A DNA stretch of 64,000 bases from Ureaplasma sp. Hg1 (GTDB lineage: Bacteria > Bacillota_I > Bacilli_A > Mycoplasmatales > Mycoplasmoidaceae): NCBI GenBank assembly GCA_021378535.1, contig JAACJV010000001.1, forward strand, positions 50,155 through 114,154, given 5' to 3'. The position numbers and the translations under genes were made by a program. How positions within the stretch are numbered: the first letter of the stretch is position 1; each line of letters opens with the position of its first letter. Under the pieces are notes generated by a model. That model was not told where the DNA came from and made no database searches. It saw only the letters and a list, made by a program, of their open reading frames with translations. Below are positions 22,644 through 34,100 of the stretch, piece by piece.

Positions 22644-23176
22644 TGGTATTTGCTTCAGGAGAGGGAACTAATTTTGAGGCCATCTTGAAATCGCCAATTG
22701 GATATTTAATATTTGGTTTAATATCGGATCGCAAATGTAAGGCAATTGACGTGGCGTTAAAATACGAAAGACCTTATTGGATTGTGCCTAATAATAAATT
22801 AGCAAGCAGGGAAATTATAAAAATACTGAAAGATGAAAGTGTTGATTATGTTGTATTGGCTGGATACAAAAGAATTATATGCGGAGAAATTATAGATTTA
22901 TTCAAAAATAAAATAATAAATATTCATCCATCGCTATTACCACTTTACAAAGGCTTAAACGGTATTGAGAAATCGTTTGATATGAAAGATAAATATACAG
23001 GAGTAACCATTCATTTAATAAATAAAGAAATAGATTCAGGGACTATTTTATTTCAAAAATCCCTAAAAATAAAGAAAGATTGAAAGTTAAATGATTTAGA
23101 AAGAGAAATCCATAAAATAGAACATACCTATTTTTGAAAAGAAATAGAGAAAGAGGTTAAAAAGTGAAGTTTTTAG
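22634..23176 (+). CDS. purN: Phosphoribosylglycinamide formyltransferase
   Basis: 180 aa, with the end set by TAG 23174-23176 after reading three TGA codons as Trp. It transfers a formyl group from 10-formyl-THF to GAR. ASGEGTNFEAIL is the nucleotide-binding start, AGYKRIICGEII and INIHPSLLPLYKG hold the catalytic Asn-His pair, and GVTIHLINKEIDSGTILFQK contains the catalytic Asp. It overlaps the purD start by 13 nt. Confidence 0.93.
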
Positions 23177-24366
23177 TTTTAGGTAGCGGCGGGAGAGAAT
23201 TAGCGATAGTTAAAAAATTAAGTGAGGATTATCCTGGGTGTCATATATTTTGTTTCCCCGGCAACATAGGCACCTCAAAATTAGCTGAGAACCTAAATAT
23301 AAATAGAAACATTAACAGCTATTTAATAAACTTTAGTATTGTAACTAAGATTGATTTAGTTATTATCGGGCCTGAATCCTTTATCGACCGGAAAATAGTG
23401 GATGAAATGTTACTTTATGAAATAAATGTTGTGGGTCCAAAATACGAAATGGCTAAGCTAGAAAGTGATAAGTGATATGCTAAGAAATTAATGATGCGCC
23501 TTGACATTCCAACGCCCAAAACCAAAGCTTTCACAGATCCAACGTTAGCTATTAAATTCTTATCGGAATGTACCTTTCCAATAATATTAAAAAGAAACGG
23601 CTTAAACGGCGGCAAAGGAGTTTATATATTAAAAGATTACAAAAGTGCTCAAAGTAAAATATTAGATATTATTAGCATCGATACCATGGTACTAATTGAG
23701 GAATTTGTTGAAGGAGAGGAGTTTTCAATTATATTTGCAATTTATAATAATGAATATACTTTATTGCCTCCCAGTAGAGATTTCAAAAAAAGATCATTAG
23801 GAAGTAACGTTAATACTGGCGGGATGGGAGCCACAACACATTGCCCAAATATTAATAAAAAAGATTTGAATTTTATTGAAAATAAAATTATGAAAAAAAT
23901 AGTTTCATATTGAAAAACTGAAAATTTGGAATATAATGGTTTTTTATATATGGGAATTATAAAGCATGATAACAAAATTAAAATATTAGAATTTAATTGT
24001 CGTTTAGGCGACCCCGAAACTCAAGTAATTCTTCCTAAAATTAATAGCAAATTATTTAGCACATGAATTGAAAAACGTGTTTTATCATTAAGTTTTAGTG
24101 ACCTAATTTATACTACAAAAGTTTTGGTAAATGTTAATTATCCCTATACTACAGATATAATGGTTTCTATACCGGAAGGAAATCTAAGTTTTTCTAGAAT
24201 GTTAATTTATAGTGGGCTTATTTCGGATTCGCTATTTAAATCCGATGCCGGCCGCGTTTTATCTATTGTTGTGTCAGGAAAAAACTTTGCAAATATATCT
24301 AAAAAATTAAATAAAAAAATGGATAATTTACAAGGAAAGAATACCGATTATAGATGCGACATTTAA
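23164..24366 (+). CDS. purD: Phosphoribosylamine-glycine ligase (GAR synthetase)
   Basis: 400 aa with a GTG start, chosen because MKFLVLGSGGREL matches the PurD N-terminus and a GAGG site lies 10 nt upstream. ATP-grasp enzyme joining glycine to phosphoribosylamine. IIGPES, KRNGLNGGKGVYI, NTGGMGA and EFNCRLGDPETQV are the family signatures; the usual GGREHA has Leu instead of His (GGRELA). It is the last gene of the operon; a 541-bp intergenic region follows without a clear terminator. Confidence 0.95.
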
Positions 24367-24908
24367 AAAATTAAATTTTAAATATGCATAAACATTATGG
24401 ATACATTTATTCGAATTAGCATAATTTTATGTGGAATTGTACCTTTTGTTCGATAAATAATTGTAAAATTTGACTTTTTAAATTGTTTAACATACAATAT
24501 GAATTGCTATAAATCATTGAGTTATTTTATGAATTATAGCAATATTCGGATTAGTAATCTGAATGAAAACGAAATTTTTTAAGGTTTCAAAACTATATTT
24601 ATTTCTATTTTATATTTCTTAAGGGATTAAGGGATATAGGATTGGGATAAATTCGATTAATTAATGGTTCCATATGGAACGAACACTTTGATAACAAACG
24701 TTTTAAACGATTGTATATTAATTTTAAAATTAATAGATAGAAAATATTATTGAAATAATTGGCTACTATTTAATTTACCAAACGAATAATTGATTAAATT
24801 GTTCATCTATAAAGAAAAGAAATATTATGAATTCTATGAATTTATATAATTGATATTAATTAAAAAAATAATTCTCGCAAGAGAAATCAGCATACAGGAG
24901 AATAAAAT
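24367..24908. other. Intergenic region between the two large operons
   Basis: AT-rich 542 bp with no long ORF. It contains an imperfect hairpin near 24549 (attcggatta / taatctgaat) and a 14-bp perfect palindrome gttccatatggaac at 24667-24680. A TATATAAT box near 24843 could drive the helicase operon. Confidence 0.4.
24667..24680. promoter_or_regulatory. 14-bp palindrome, possible operator
   Basis: gttccatatggaac is a perfect inverted repeat about 240 bp upstream of the helicase operon. A role as a protein-binding site is a guess. Confidence 0.25.
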
Positions 24909-24980
24909 ATGCACGCAAAAACAACAATAAAACATAACGTACAAGAAGGAGAAAAACATGAAACTAAGTATAGACTTTAG
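24909..24980 (+). CDS. Possible 23-aa leader peptide
   Basis: A short ORF starting MHAKTTIKHNVQEG with its own ACAGGAG site 8 nt upstream; it runs through the helicase ribosome site and stops 20 nt inside the helicase gene in another frame. The arrangement would allow translational coupling. It may be chance. Confidence 0.35.
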   Translation: MHAKTTIKHNVQEGEKHETKYRL

Positions 24981-27900
24981 TAATCAAAATATTAGCCGTG
25001 GCAACCAAGCAATTAATTATAATAGTGTTCAGTTTAACAAAACTATTTCACTAATTAAGAGTTTAAAAGACAATCTAAAATTTAGGGGATTATACCCAGA
25101 ATATTCAAGCGTTGAAGATAAAATAAAAATGGGATTATTGCCAGATCTTGAAAATGCAGATAAACTGCAATTATTACAATGTAGTAAAACGCCACTATTC
25201 CGTAATTTATGAAAGAAAAAACAAGGTGCAAATTCTACCGAATGAGTTAACCAAATTATGGTATTCAAATATAATCAAATCAATGAAAATTGAAAAAATG
25301 ATGCAGTAGCATTATTTGGGAGATATCGATTTGTTAACTCACCAGATTCAACTAACAGTTCAATCACGTTTGTAGTAGAACGTGTCGAATTCATTGATAT
25401 CTTTTATTTAATAGAAGGATCGAACAAAATAATTGAAGGACCTTTCGATATCTCATTTAACAAACCTTTGCTAGACACTGAGTGTATGGACTTGGTTAGG
25501 ATTTTATCTGATAAGAAACGAGATATAAACGTTATCATTGAAAATGCAAATGAAAATTATGATTTAAATAAGGACATCATTAAATTAGTTCAATGATTTG
25601 AATTTATAAATGAATACAATAATACAATCAAAGAAGAGGATGAAGATCGTAAGGTTAAACTCTTTAGTTTGGATTCAGAATATAATTCTACTGATGTTAA
25701 GAATATAGGGGATTTAAGCTTTATATGTGTAACGAATAGAAATAATTTAGATGAATTCTTAGGCTCTAGACACCTAACGATGTCATATAAAAACGATGAT
25801 AATATTAATCACAAAATATTTGTTAATAAAAATCATTTTAATAAGATTGATTTTGAGTCATTAGTTGTAGATAAATACATAACAAATTTAGAAGATATTG
25901 ATAAAACAATGTTTGATAAAATCAGTGATATTGATCAAATGATAGAATCTCTGATAATAAAAACTAAGGACCAAAAAATTGATCAAAAAAATTTATTAGA
26001 CGACTTAAGTGCAAAAGAGATAAATAGAGATGCAACTAAAGAAAATATTGATTCCAAAAATAGCTTATTGGATAATAATAGCAACAATTTGAAAAAAATA
26101 AAATTTTCTATTAAAAATAATTTTCAGAAAATAAGCAATATTAATTTGTTAATAAAAAAATCAAAGAAGGATTCATTGGATCGTGAAGCAGAATTAAAGC
26201 AATTAGATACAATTATAAACGAAAAAGAATCTTTACAGAAAAAGACGAAATTAAATAAAAAATCGCAAAATAAAGACACCAATAGTGATGGTATTAATCT
26301 TGCTAAAATAAAATTAGCATTTAAAAATTTAATCGATAAAAATAATACTACTAACAAACAAGATATTGTAAATAAAGTTCAATTTGAAAGTGAAATATTA
26401 GAATTATCAACAAAAGTTAAAATACTGGATGAAGAAATAGAACAAAAAGAGAAATTAAATAAAAATTTCCAAAATGAAATTATGGAATTAAACAAACTTT
26501 TAAATTCCATGAATAAAGAGGTGCAAATTTCTGCTAAGGTTTGTAATAATGCTGAAATGAAATTAAGAAATTTGGCCAATCAAACCAGAGAACAGCGCGA
26601 TCAACATTCTGTTGCTGTTGAAGAAAGGGAATTGAATTCTCAAAAAATTACATATTTTAGAAATTTGATAGTTCTTATTTCTCAATACAACACTGTATAT
26701 GAAATACAAAATATAAAAATAAAACCAAATGAATCTAACGAAGTTATAGATGGCCCATTTTATCAACAAGATATAAGTAAAAATGAAGATATTTTATGAC
26801 AATTATCGACTAAAAATATGGGTACAATAAGCAAGATGAGAAGATATAGAAATGCTGTTTATAATGTTATGGATGCATGTTATAGAAATCCATATATCAT
26901 TTATTCAATGTACAATGCTCCTAAAATTTCCACAAAATATTATGATTTCGATAATTCGTTACAATCAAAATATAATCTTAATAATGAGCAAATGGAAGCT
27001 ATCTTAAAAAGTTTGAACACTAGAGATTGCTTTTACTTGCAGGGTCCTCCGGGTACAGGGAAAACCCAAACAATTAGTGCAATAGCGCACCAAAACATAC
27101 TAAACAACAAGACAACGTTGATGACATCTTCGACGCATGAAGCAATAAGTAATTTCATAGATCGTTTAAATTCTTATTCCTTAACTGATCCGTCGATAGT
27201 GTTATTTAAGTATGTTGCACAAAATTCTAATTCTAATAAAAATTATAACCCTTATGATGAAGACCATTTATACTCTAATTTTATAAAAAAAGCTTTAACA
27301 TTAGAGGACGACATTAATGATACGGAGATAGATAATGTCCATGCAGTTAGACAGTGCTATAATGATAATCCTGAGATGCAAGCATTATTTTTCAGCGTTT
27401 CCTGAATGAAAAATTTTATAAATCAAATCGATATAATGCTAACTGATGAAGAAGCTATTTTAAATAGTGATATGTGACTTAAAAATAGTAAATTTCTAAA
27501 AGAGTTATTAGGAAAAACAAATCAAAAATTGCCAACCTTAGAAAACGATATGGATAATTTTCATAGAACCTTAAAGAAACTACTAAGAAGTCGCGAGAAA
27601 ATAGGTTTAGAAGATGAATTACTTAATAAATATGAAGATCTTTTAAATAATTTTATTAAAAATGAGAATGACGCTCATATTACCTTTTCACAATTAATGA
27701 GTAAATTTCAAGCTAAGGCTAAAAACAATTTGGAGAAAAGAATTCATAATTTAAAACACCATGTATTAAATGATAATTCTTCCAACGACATTAAGACAAT
27801 CGAAAAAGAGGAACGCGAGTTTAAGAATTACTTGTTTAATAAAAATTTAATAAACGTAATAGGTATCACCACAACATCGCGTACTTCAATAAAAATAAAT

Positions 27901-29190
27901 GATCAAGAAAAAGATATTTTCACAGAATATCCGATTGATATAGTTATTATTGATGAGATTTCAAAATCTTGTACTCCCGAAATATTATCTAGAGCCATTT
28001 TGGCTAAGAAGGTAATATTTGCTGGCGATTATCGACAATTACCACCGCATGTAGAATTGGATAGTAATGAACTTCGTGAATTTACTGAAAGCAGCTATTG
28101 CAATCATTATTTCTATAACATAGCGAAACGTAAAAATTTAATTGATTATAGCGAAACGTATGACCAAGATAAAAATTATGCTTTTAATATTTTAGGGAAA
28201 GATGCAGACGAAAATAAAATCACAGATCATTTTAAAAATTTATGGTCACTATCATTCTTTACTAAACAAATTATGAAAATTAAAAGTAGCGGTATGAGAG
28301 ATAATCAAGCTTATTCGATACTAAGAGAACAGCACCGATTTAACAAAGATATTATGAATATAGTAAATATTAATTACGAAGAGGATGAAAGGCTAAAGCT
28401 AGCTAATGACGACCAGTCCTTAAATGAATATAATTTATTTATTAATAATACAAACTATGCATATGCACACACGATAGCGCTGGATACTAGTTATATGTCT
28501 AATAAATTTATTTCATATGCTAAACAGGCAAGTGAGAATGGAAGGAAATTGCAAAAATTTGAAAGTTACGTTGATTCTATAGAAGGCACTAAAATAGATG
28601 CCTTTGATCAAAAAATAGCAATATTCTCTAAAAAAATTAGATTATCTAGTTCCTCAACTTGTAACGAATACAACGCTTATACAATTGTTAAAATAATTAA
28701 AGAAATAGTAAATTCAAATGAAATAGAAAAAATTAAAAACAACATTGGAATTATCGCTATGACAATTAATCAAAAAAATATGATTAAAACATATCTTAGA
28801 GATACTAAATTTGTAACTAATGATGAAATTAAAAAAATAAATGATTGCGTGTGAGTTGATACCGTAGATAATTTTCAAGGTCGTGAAAAGGATTTTATAA
28901 TCGTAGATTTTGTAAGAGCAAAAAATTTATGTAATGCAGATGGGCTATTATTTAAAAAAGAAACAAAACAAAGAGATACATCGTTTTATGAAAAAATAGA
29001 AAGATTGAACGTTGCTATAAGCCGCGCAAAATCAAAACTAATTCTAGTCGGTGCATTTGAGCAACATCTTAACGATTTCGTTTCTCGAGTTACAACGGGT
29101 GAAAACCTTGTTGCTAGTAGAGAAAAGGTTATAAATTCAATGTATGAAAAATGTATAGTTAAGATCAACACTTGAAAGGAGGATTTATAA
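24958..29190 (+). CDS. SF1 (Upf1/DNA2-like) helicase with long coiled-coil insert
   Basis: 1410 aa, joined from many TGA-split ORFs; ATG 24958 follows AAGGAG. Residues 1-300 have no recognised domain and 320-560 are strongly coiled-coil. The helicase core has YLQGPPGTGKTQT (Walker A, about 692-704), IDIVIIDEIS (Walker B), FAGDYRQLPP, LREQHRFN, VDNFQGREKDFIIVDF and LNVAISRAKSKLILVG. This is the COG1112-type RNA/DNA helicase family that appears in several defence systems. The next gene starts in a TAATG overlap. It probably unwinds or translocates on invader or damaged nucleic acid; this is inferred from its operon with a viperin. Confidence 0.88.
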
Positions 29191-31175
29191 TGGACAAGAA
29201 ATTAATAATAGAACTACCTGTGCTATATACTTTTAATCAAGTTAACGCACAGTTAAAAACTATAGAAAATATGACGCATTTTCAAAGTATGTTAGTCATT
29301 GTTGTTGAAGCCTGCGAAAAAGGTGAAATTAAAAAAACTGAAAATTTTCTAAATGCGATTAAGGAAACATACAATATAAATGATAATTACGACTATATGT
29401 TGATAGATTTAATTCTAAAAACTCTTAAAATAGGTAATATTAACTATTATGAGTACACAGATGATAAACCATTAAGAGATTTTTCTGATTTAAAATGGAG
29501 AACTATTTATGATTCTCTAATAGGGAATTACAAATTAAACCAATACATCAGAGATAATGTTGAAAATAATAAGTTTTTAGGTTTTTCTCCAAAGATTGAG
29601 AGTGAAAATCCTTTCATTGTTGAAGATTGTGTTAACTTTCCTGAAAGAAATAAGGAAATTAATATAATAGAATTAAAAGGGCGAAAACCCCAAAACTGAG
29701 ATTCGATAGATGAACCACAATATGTTCGTGTTCAATATGAAGATATTAATGACGAAGAAAAACAATACAATAAAATTGAAAAATATTTCAATAGCATCAA
29801 ACCTAGATATAGTATCTTTAAAATAGATTTACCATATTTGAAAAACAATAATAATTTATTTTATAAGAATGAAACTTTTGGATTCACAATTGATAATAAT
29901 TTAATTATTCCTGATAATAATGAATCAGAGAAAGTATTAAAATCCTATATTAATGAACAAGGATTTAGAAGTTTTAAAGATATAATTTTGGATCAAATAA
30001 GTATTGACCCAAAGCAATATAATATTAAAGCTAGCAATAAAAACAATTTAGTAACAAACGAAATTAATATTAGTGAATTTAAAGAATATATTGAAAATCG
30101 TTCAATTTTGCGAAGTGTCTTTAAAAATGAAGACATTGAATTTAGTTTTAACAAATATGAAGTTGTTTCGTTGAACTATGTCGAAGATGAAGTGGCCTTA
30201 AGTGATAATAACGAGTTAATAAAATTTGAATTTAATAATCCTGTTACAACGATTGAAGATAATCAGATTTTTAATAGATTATTAAAAGAAAAAATCGAAA
30301 ATAACGATATAAATTATGAACTAATTAATGAAGCGCCTAAATATTTGATTACTCAAATGGGTAATTTTATTATCAATATGATTCAGTCTAATTTAGTGCT
30401 AGATCAAGAGATGATCCAATTCTTTGCTAATGAAAATTGATTTGATAAACAATTAGTCAAACAGTTGAGCTTGGAAAAAATAGATGAATATTTTCTAAAT
30501 AATTGAGATTATCTAGGGGTTGTTATAAACAACGATAAAGACCAAGGAAAATTAATTAAGCATCTAATAAAGTTTCAATATAGTAGTAAAAATTACGAAA
30601 GAATTTATAATGTATATAAATTTAACTATAGTAAAATAGAAAAACCAATATTTAAAAATTGAGATATTGAAAGCAAATTATTTGAATTAAAGTCTTTTGC
30701 TAAATCGATTACGAGTGGAAAAATATTAAAGTTAGAGATGAAAGATCTAGAAGATATTATATATAAATTCGACACATTTATTAACCAGATTAATATTATT
30801 TCCAATGTTAAAGAAATGTTCATTGATAAAATAAGAGAAATAAATAGTCGCATTAATCATTTAAAAGACCAAGATGAAGAAAGCATCAAAAAAGATATAA
30901 ATAGCAATTTGATGGAAGCTAATAAACTAATGGAGGCATATCTTTCTAAACTTTCAGACTTTAATGGTAAAGATGCAAAAAAATACATTAATAAACTAAA
31001 TATTTCAAAAGGTGATAAAAAAACGCTAGAAAAATTTAGGGATACGAGAAATATGTATACCCACGAGGACAGTAAAAAGAAAAAAAATAAGGTTTTTACT
31101 AAATCAAGAAACATTGAGATTAAAAACTTATATGAAGAAGTTAAAAGAATAACTAATCAAAAGGAGAAAAAATAA
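29190..31175 (+). CDS. Hypothetical 661-aa protein with HEPN-like C-terminal motif
   Basis: 661 aa; start ATG 29190 rather than the track's TTG 29172, because AAAGGAGG lies 8 nt before it. Most of the protein is unrecognised and acidic, alternating helical and strand-rich stretches. Residues about 560-661 are helical and contain KFRDTRNMYTHEDS, where R620-N-x-x-x-H625 fits the RxxxxH catalytic motif of HEPN ribonucleases. TAATG overlaps link it to both neighbours. It could be the toxic effector or an RNA-processing partner of the helicase. The HEPN call rests on the motif and helical context only. Confidence 0.75.
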
Positions 31176-32134
31176 TGAGTCATAGTGTATTTATAACAAC
31201 GGATGGTAAAAAAAGAATGCAGCACCAATGTGATCACGTTGCTGCTGAAATGGAAAAAATGTTAGAGCAAATCTCGCTGACTTCAAAAGTGGCGGTTGGA
31301 ATTAGAAAAAAAGTTGAAGCAATTAGAAATCAGCAAAACGAACTAATGAAATTTAGTGATGAAATAAACGATGTAAAAATATCTTCTGATTTTCAAAAAA
31401 AATTATCAACGCTAACAAAGGAAGGCACAAACCTTTTGCGTAATAGTTCAATAATCGGTACGCTAATTGATTTTAAGGAAGAACAAAGAGTCGAGATAGA
31501 GACTTTTATAATGGAGCAAGGTTACAAGGCGACAATAGCATATCGTAATTTAGAAAATAACAACTACATTGTTAACATGGAAACTTTACGCGAAGAAATG
31601 GATAAGATTAAAAATAAGAATTTAGAAAAAGAAGAATTAGATTTATTCATCAAAAAAAATATGATGTATATTAAAGATTTAGATCTAGATGATAGTCTTG
31701 CATTTGCTCTAATTAACAAATTAAAGTCATATAAAACCCCAGAAGGTTTAACTGATTTTCAATCATTTGTGAGTGAGAAAGAATTTGAAGTGAGCGAAAT
31801 TAATTCTTTAGCTAAAAGTATGTTTAAGGAACTAACTAAATATGATTTCAAAATGGGCAAATATGAATACAAATTAAATGACAAAGGAATTGTAGTGGGA
31901 AGTTTTATTTTGAAGGATAAGGCCTATCATGAATTGAAAATAAATATTGATGGAGCAAACGGAATTAACTATAAATTAGGTAATTACGAAGGACATGCAT
32001 GCGAAAAAACATCGGTAAAAATTTGGAATTTTTTAGATGAAAATGGATACGGAATAATAGCTGCTCCAATTATCAGAGATGTGAATGAAGAACCGCTTTC
32101 TAAAGCACAAAAATTATACGAAGGAGACAAATAA
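31175..32134 (+). CDS. Coiled-coil hypothetical protein (operon partner)
   Basis: 319 aa. Residues 15-170 are predicted coiled-coil or long helices (EMEKMLEQISLTSKVAVGIR and onward); residues about 215-300 look like an alpha/beta domain with FKMGKYEYKLNDKG and KTSVKIWNFLDENGYG. No catalytic motif was seen. It starts and ends in TAATG overlaps, so its level is tied to the 661-aa protein and the AAA+ ATPase. It may be an adaptor or substrate of that ATPase. The family is unknown to me. Confidence 0.75.
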   Translation: MSHSVFITTDGKKRMQHQCDHVAAEMEKMLEQISLTSKVAVGIRKKVEAIRNQQNELMKFSDEINDVKISSDFQKKLSTLTKEGTNLLRNSSIIGTLIDFKEEQRVEIETFIMEQGYKATIAYRNLENNNYIVNMETLREEMDKIKNKNLEKEELDLFIKKNMMYIKDLDLDDSLAFALINKLKSYKTPEGLTDFQSFVSEKEFEVSEINSLAKSMFKELTKYDFKMGKYEYKLNDKGIVVGSFILKDKAYHELKINIDGANGINYKLGNYEGHACEKTSVKIWNFLDENGYGIIAAPIIRDVNEEPLSKAQKLYEGDK

Positions 32135-34056
32135 TGAGTTTTTACAAATCACTAAATCAAGCAAAATTAAAAATACAACAAAAGAACATAGTTCTACTAA
32201 GCGGGAATGTTCAAGACTTTATTTTTGAATCTATTGAAGGATTCCCGATAGACAAAAAGAAAAAGAGAATTTACACTCTAGTGGAATATATAACAGAAAT
32301 GCTAAAGCAAGATAGTTACAAATTTGTTTCACTATACTCGCCAACTCGCGGCTCGGTGACGTTATTAGATAATGACCAAGTTAGTAAAATAGAACAATCA
32401 ACAACTAACAAAAAAGGTAAATTTGACGATTATTTCAATAACGATGAAGAGGGGGATAAGGATTCAATCAATGTTGATAATAGTGAAGTCAAAGATGATA
32501 AAAATAAAAACGAATCTGGTAAAATTAGTTTACAGCAATATGTTGCTGAAATTACACGTCTAATAAAATCACAAAAGAAAATTAGTAATAATGATAAAAG
32601 TAACGCATTTATAATTGATTTTTCAGAAGTAAATTTTGAAAAATCAATAGGTGCTAGTGAACAAAAATTCATTGCAGAACTATTAAATAACTTCATTAAT
32701 CAAGATTCAAATAGCATTCTTTCTTATATCGAAAGAAGAGATAAGTTAATTTTGATTTCAAGAAACCCTAATCTTTTAACCAACTTAATTCCAACTAACA
32801 ATAGCGAATTTGGAAGCGTAAGTATTCTTAAGCCGGACAATAAAGAGAGATCATCATTTTTTAAAAAATACTCTAATTGTTTCGATATCGGCGGAGATTT
32901 TGCAGACGATAAATCTGCCGATAAGAAGGATGCAATCCGCTTAACAGATAACTTATCATTTAGAGAAATTAGTCAATTGGCTAAGATTAATAACAACCAT
33001 AATGAAACATTAAACTTTAAGCAATTATATGGTTTGGCAACTTTTAATAAAACAGAATCTGAATGAGAAAAAATTGATTTTGAACAAATTAAGAAATTAA
33101 AGACTGAATTACGTTTGAAGGTCAAAGGACAGGATGAGGCGATTGCTAAAGTACAATCGGTAATTACTAAATCTTTTGTGGGATTATCGGGTATTAGTCA
33201 TTCATTAACAAAGAACAAACCTAAGGGGGCCTTGTTTTTTGTCGGCCCGACTGGGACGGGTAAAACTGAGTTAGCCAAAGCCATCGCTAGTTTTGTTTTT
33301 GGGGATGAATCAAAATTTATTAGATTTGATATGTCTGAATACAATCATGAACATAGTGATCAGAGATTGATAGGAGCACCTCCTGGATACGTTGGTTATG
33401 ACGCTGGAGGACAATTAACCACAGCTATTAAAGAACGTCCCTTTTCTGTTCTTCTATTTGATGAAATTGAAAAGGCTCACCCTAAAATTCTTGATAAATT
33501 TTTACAAATTTTAGAAGATGGAAGATTAACATCTTCCCAAGGCGAAACAATTGATTTTTCTGAAACATTCATTATCTTTACTTCCAATATAGGTTCAGAT
33601 ACTGTTGGGTCAAACCAAAAAGAAACTGGCGAACATTTTGTTAATGCTGTAAGTAATTACTTCACTAATGAAATTAAGCGTCCAGAATTATTAAATAGAA
33701 TCGGTTTAAAAAATATCGTAAGTTTTAATTTTATTACTGACGATAAAATCATTAAAAGTATTATTAATGCAAAAATTAAAATGATTAATCAATATCTTAA
33801 AGAAGAAAAATCATATAATATGTTGATTGATGAAAGCGCAGCTCAATGTTTAATTAAATTAATAATTAATAATTATGATAAGAAATTTGGTGGGCGAGGA
33901 ATTGTAAGTTCAATAGATGAAATTTATATTGATGCTTTATCAGACTTTATTGCACAAAATCACGAAACGATAAAGGCCATAGTAAAAGATAAACGCTTGG
34001 CTAGTATTAAACTTTCTGCGGAAAATAATAAAATCAAGTTTGCCCTAATTTCATAA
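32134..34056 (+). CDS. AAA+ ATPase with ClpB-D2-like module
   Basis: 640 aa. Residues 1-300 are a divergent N-terminal half starting with NIVLLSGNVQDFIFE, which resembles a degenerate AAA domain; an acidic linker follows at about 95-130. Residues about 330-640 are a complete ClpA/ClpB second ATPase module: VKGQDEAIAKVQ, VGPTGTGKTELAKAI (Walker A), PPGYVGYDAGG pore loop, LLFDEIEKAHP (Walker B), TSNIG, RPELLNRI (Arg finger) and KFGGRGI (sensor 2). It lacks the Clp N domain and D1, and no IGF/L ClpP loop was seen, so a dedicated unfoldase or remodeller is likelier than a general chaperone. Confidence 0.85.
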
Positions 34057-34100
34057 TATAAAGAAATTACAAACACCAACTATAAAAAGGAGGCATTATA

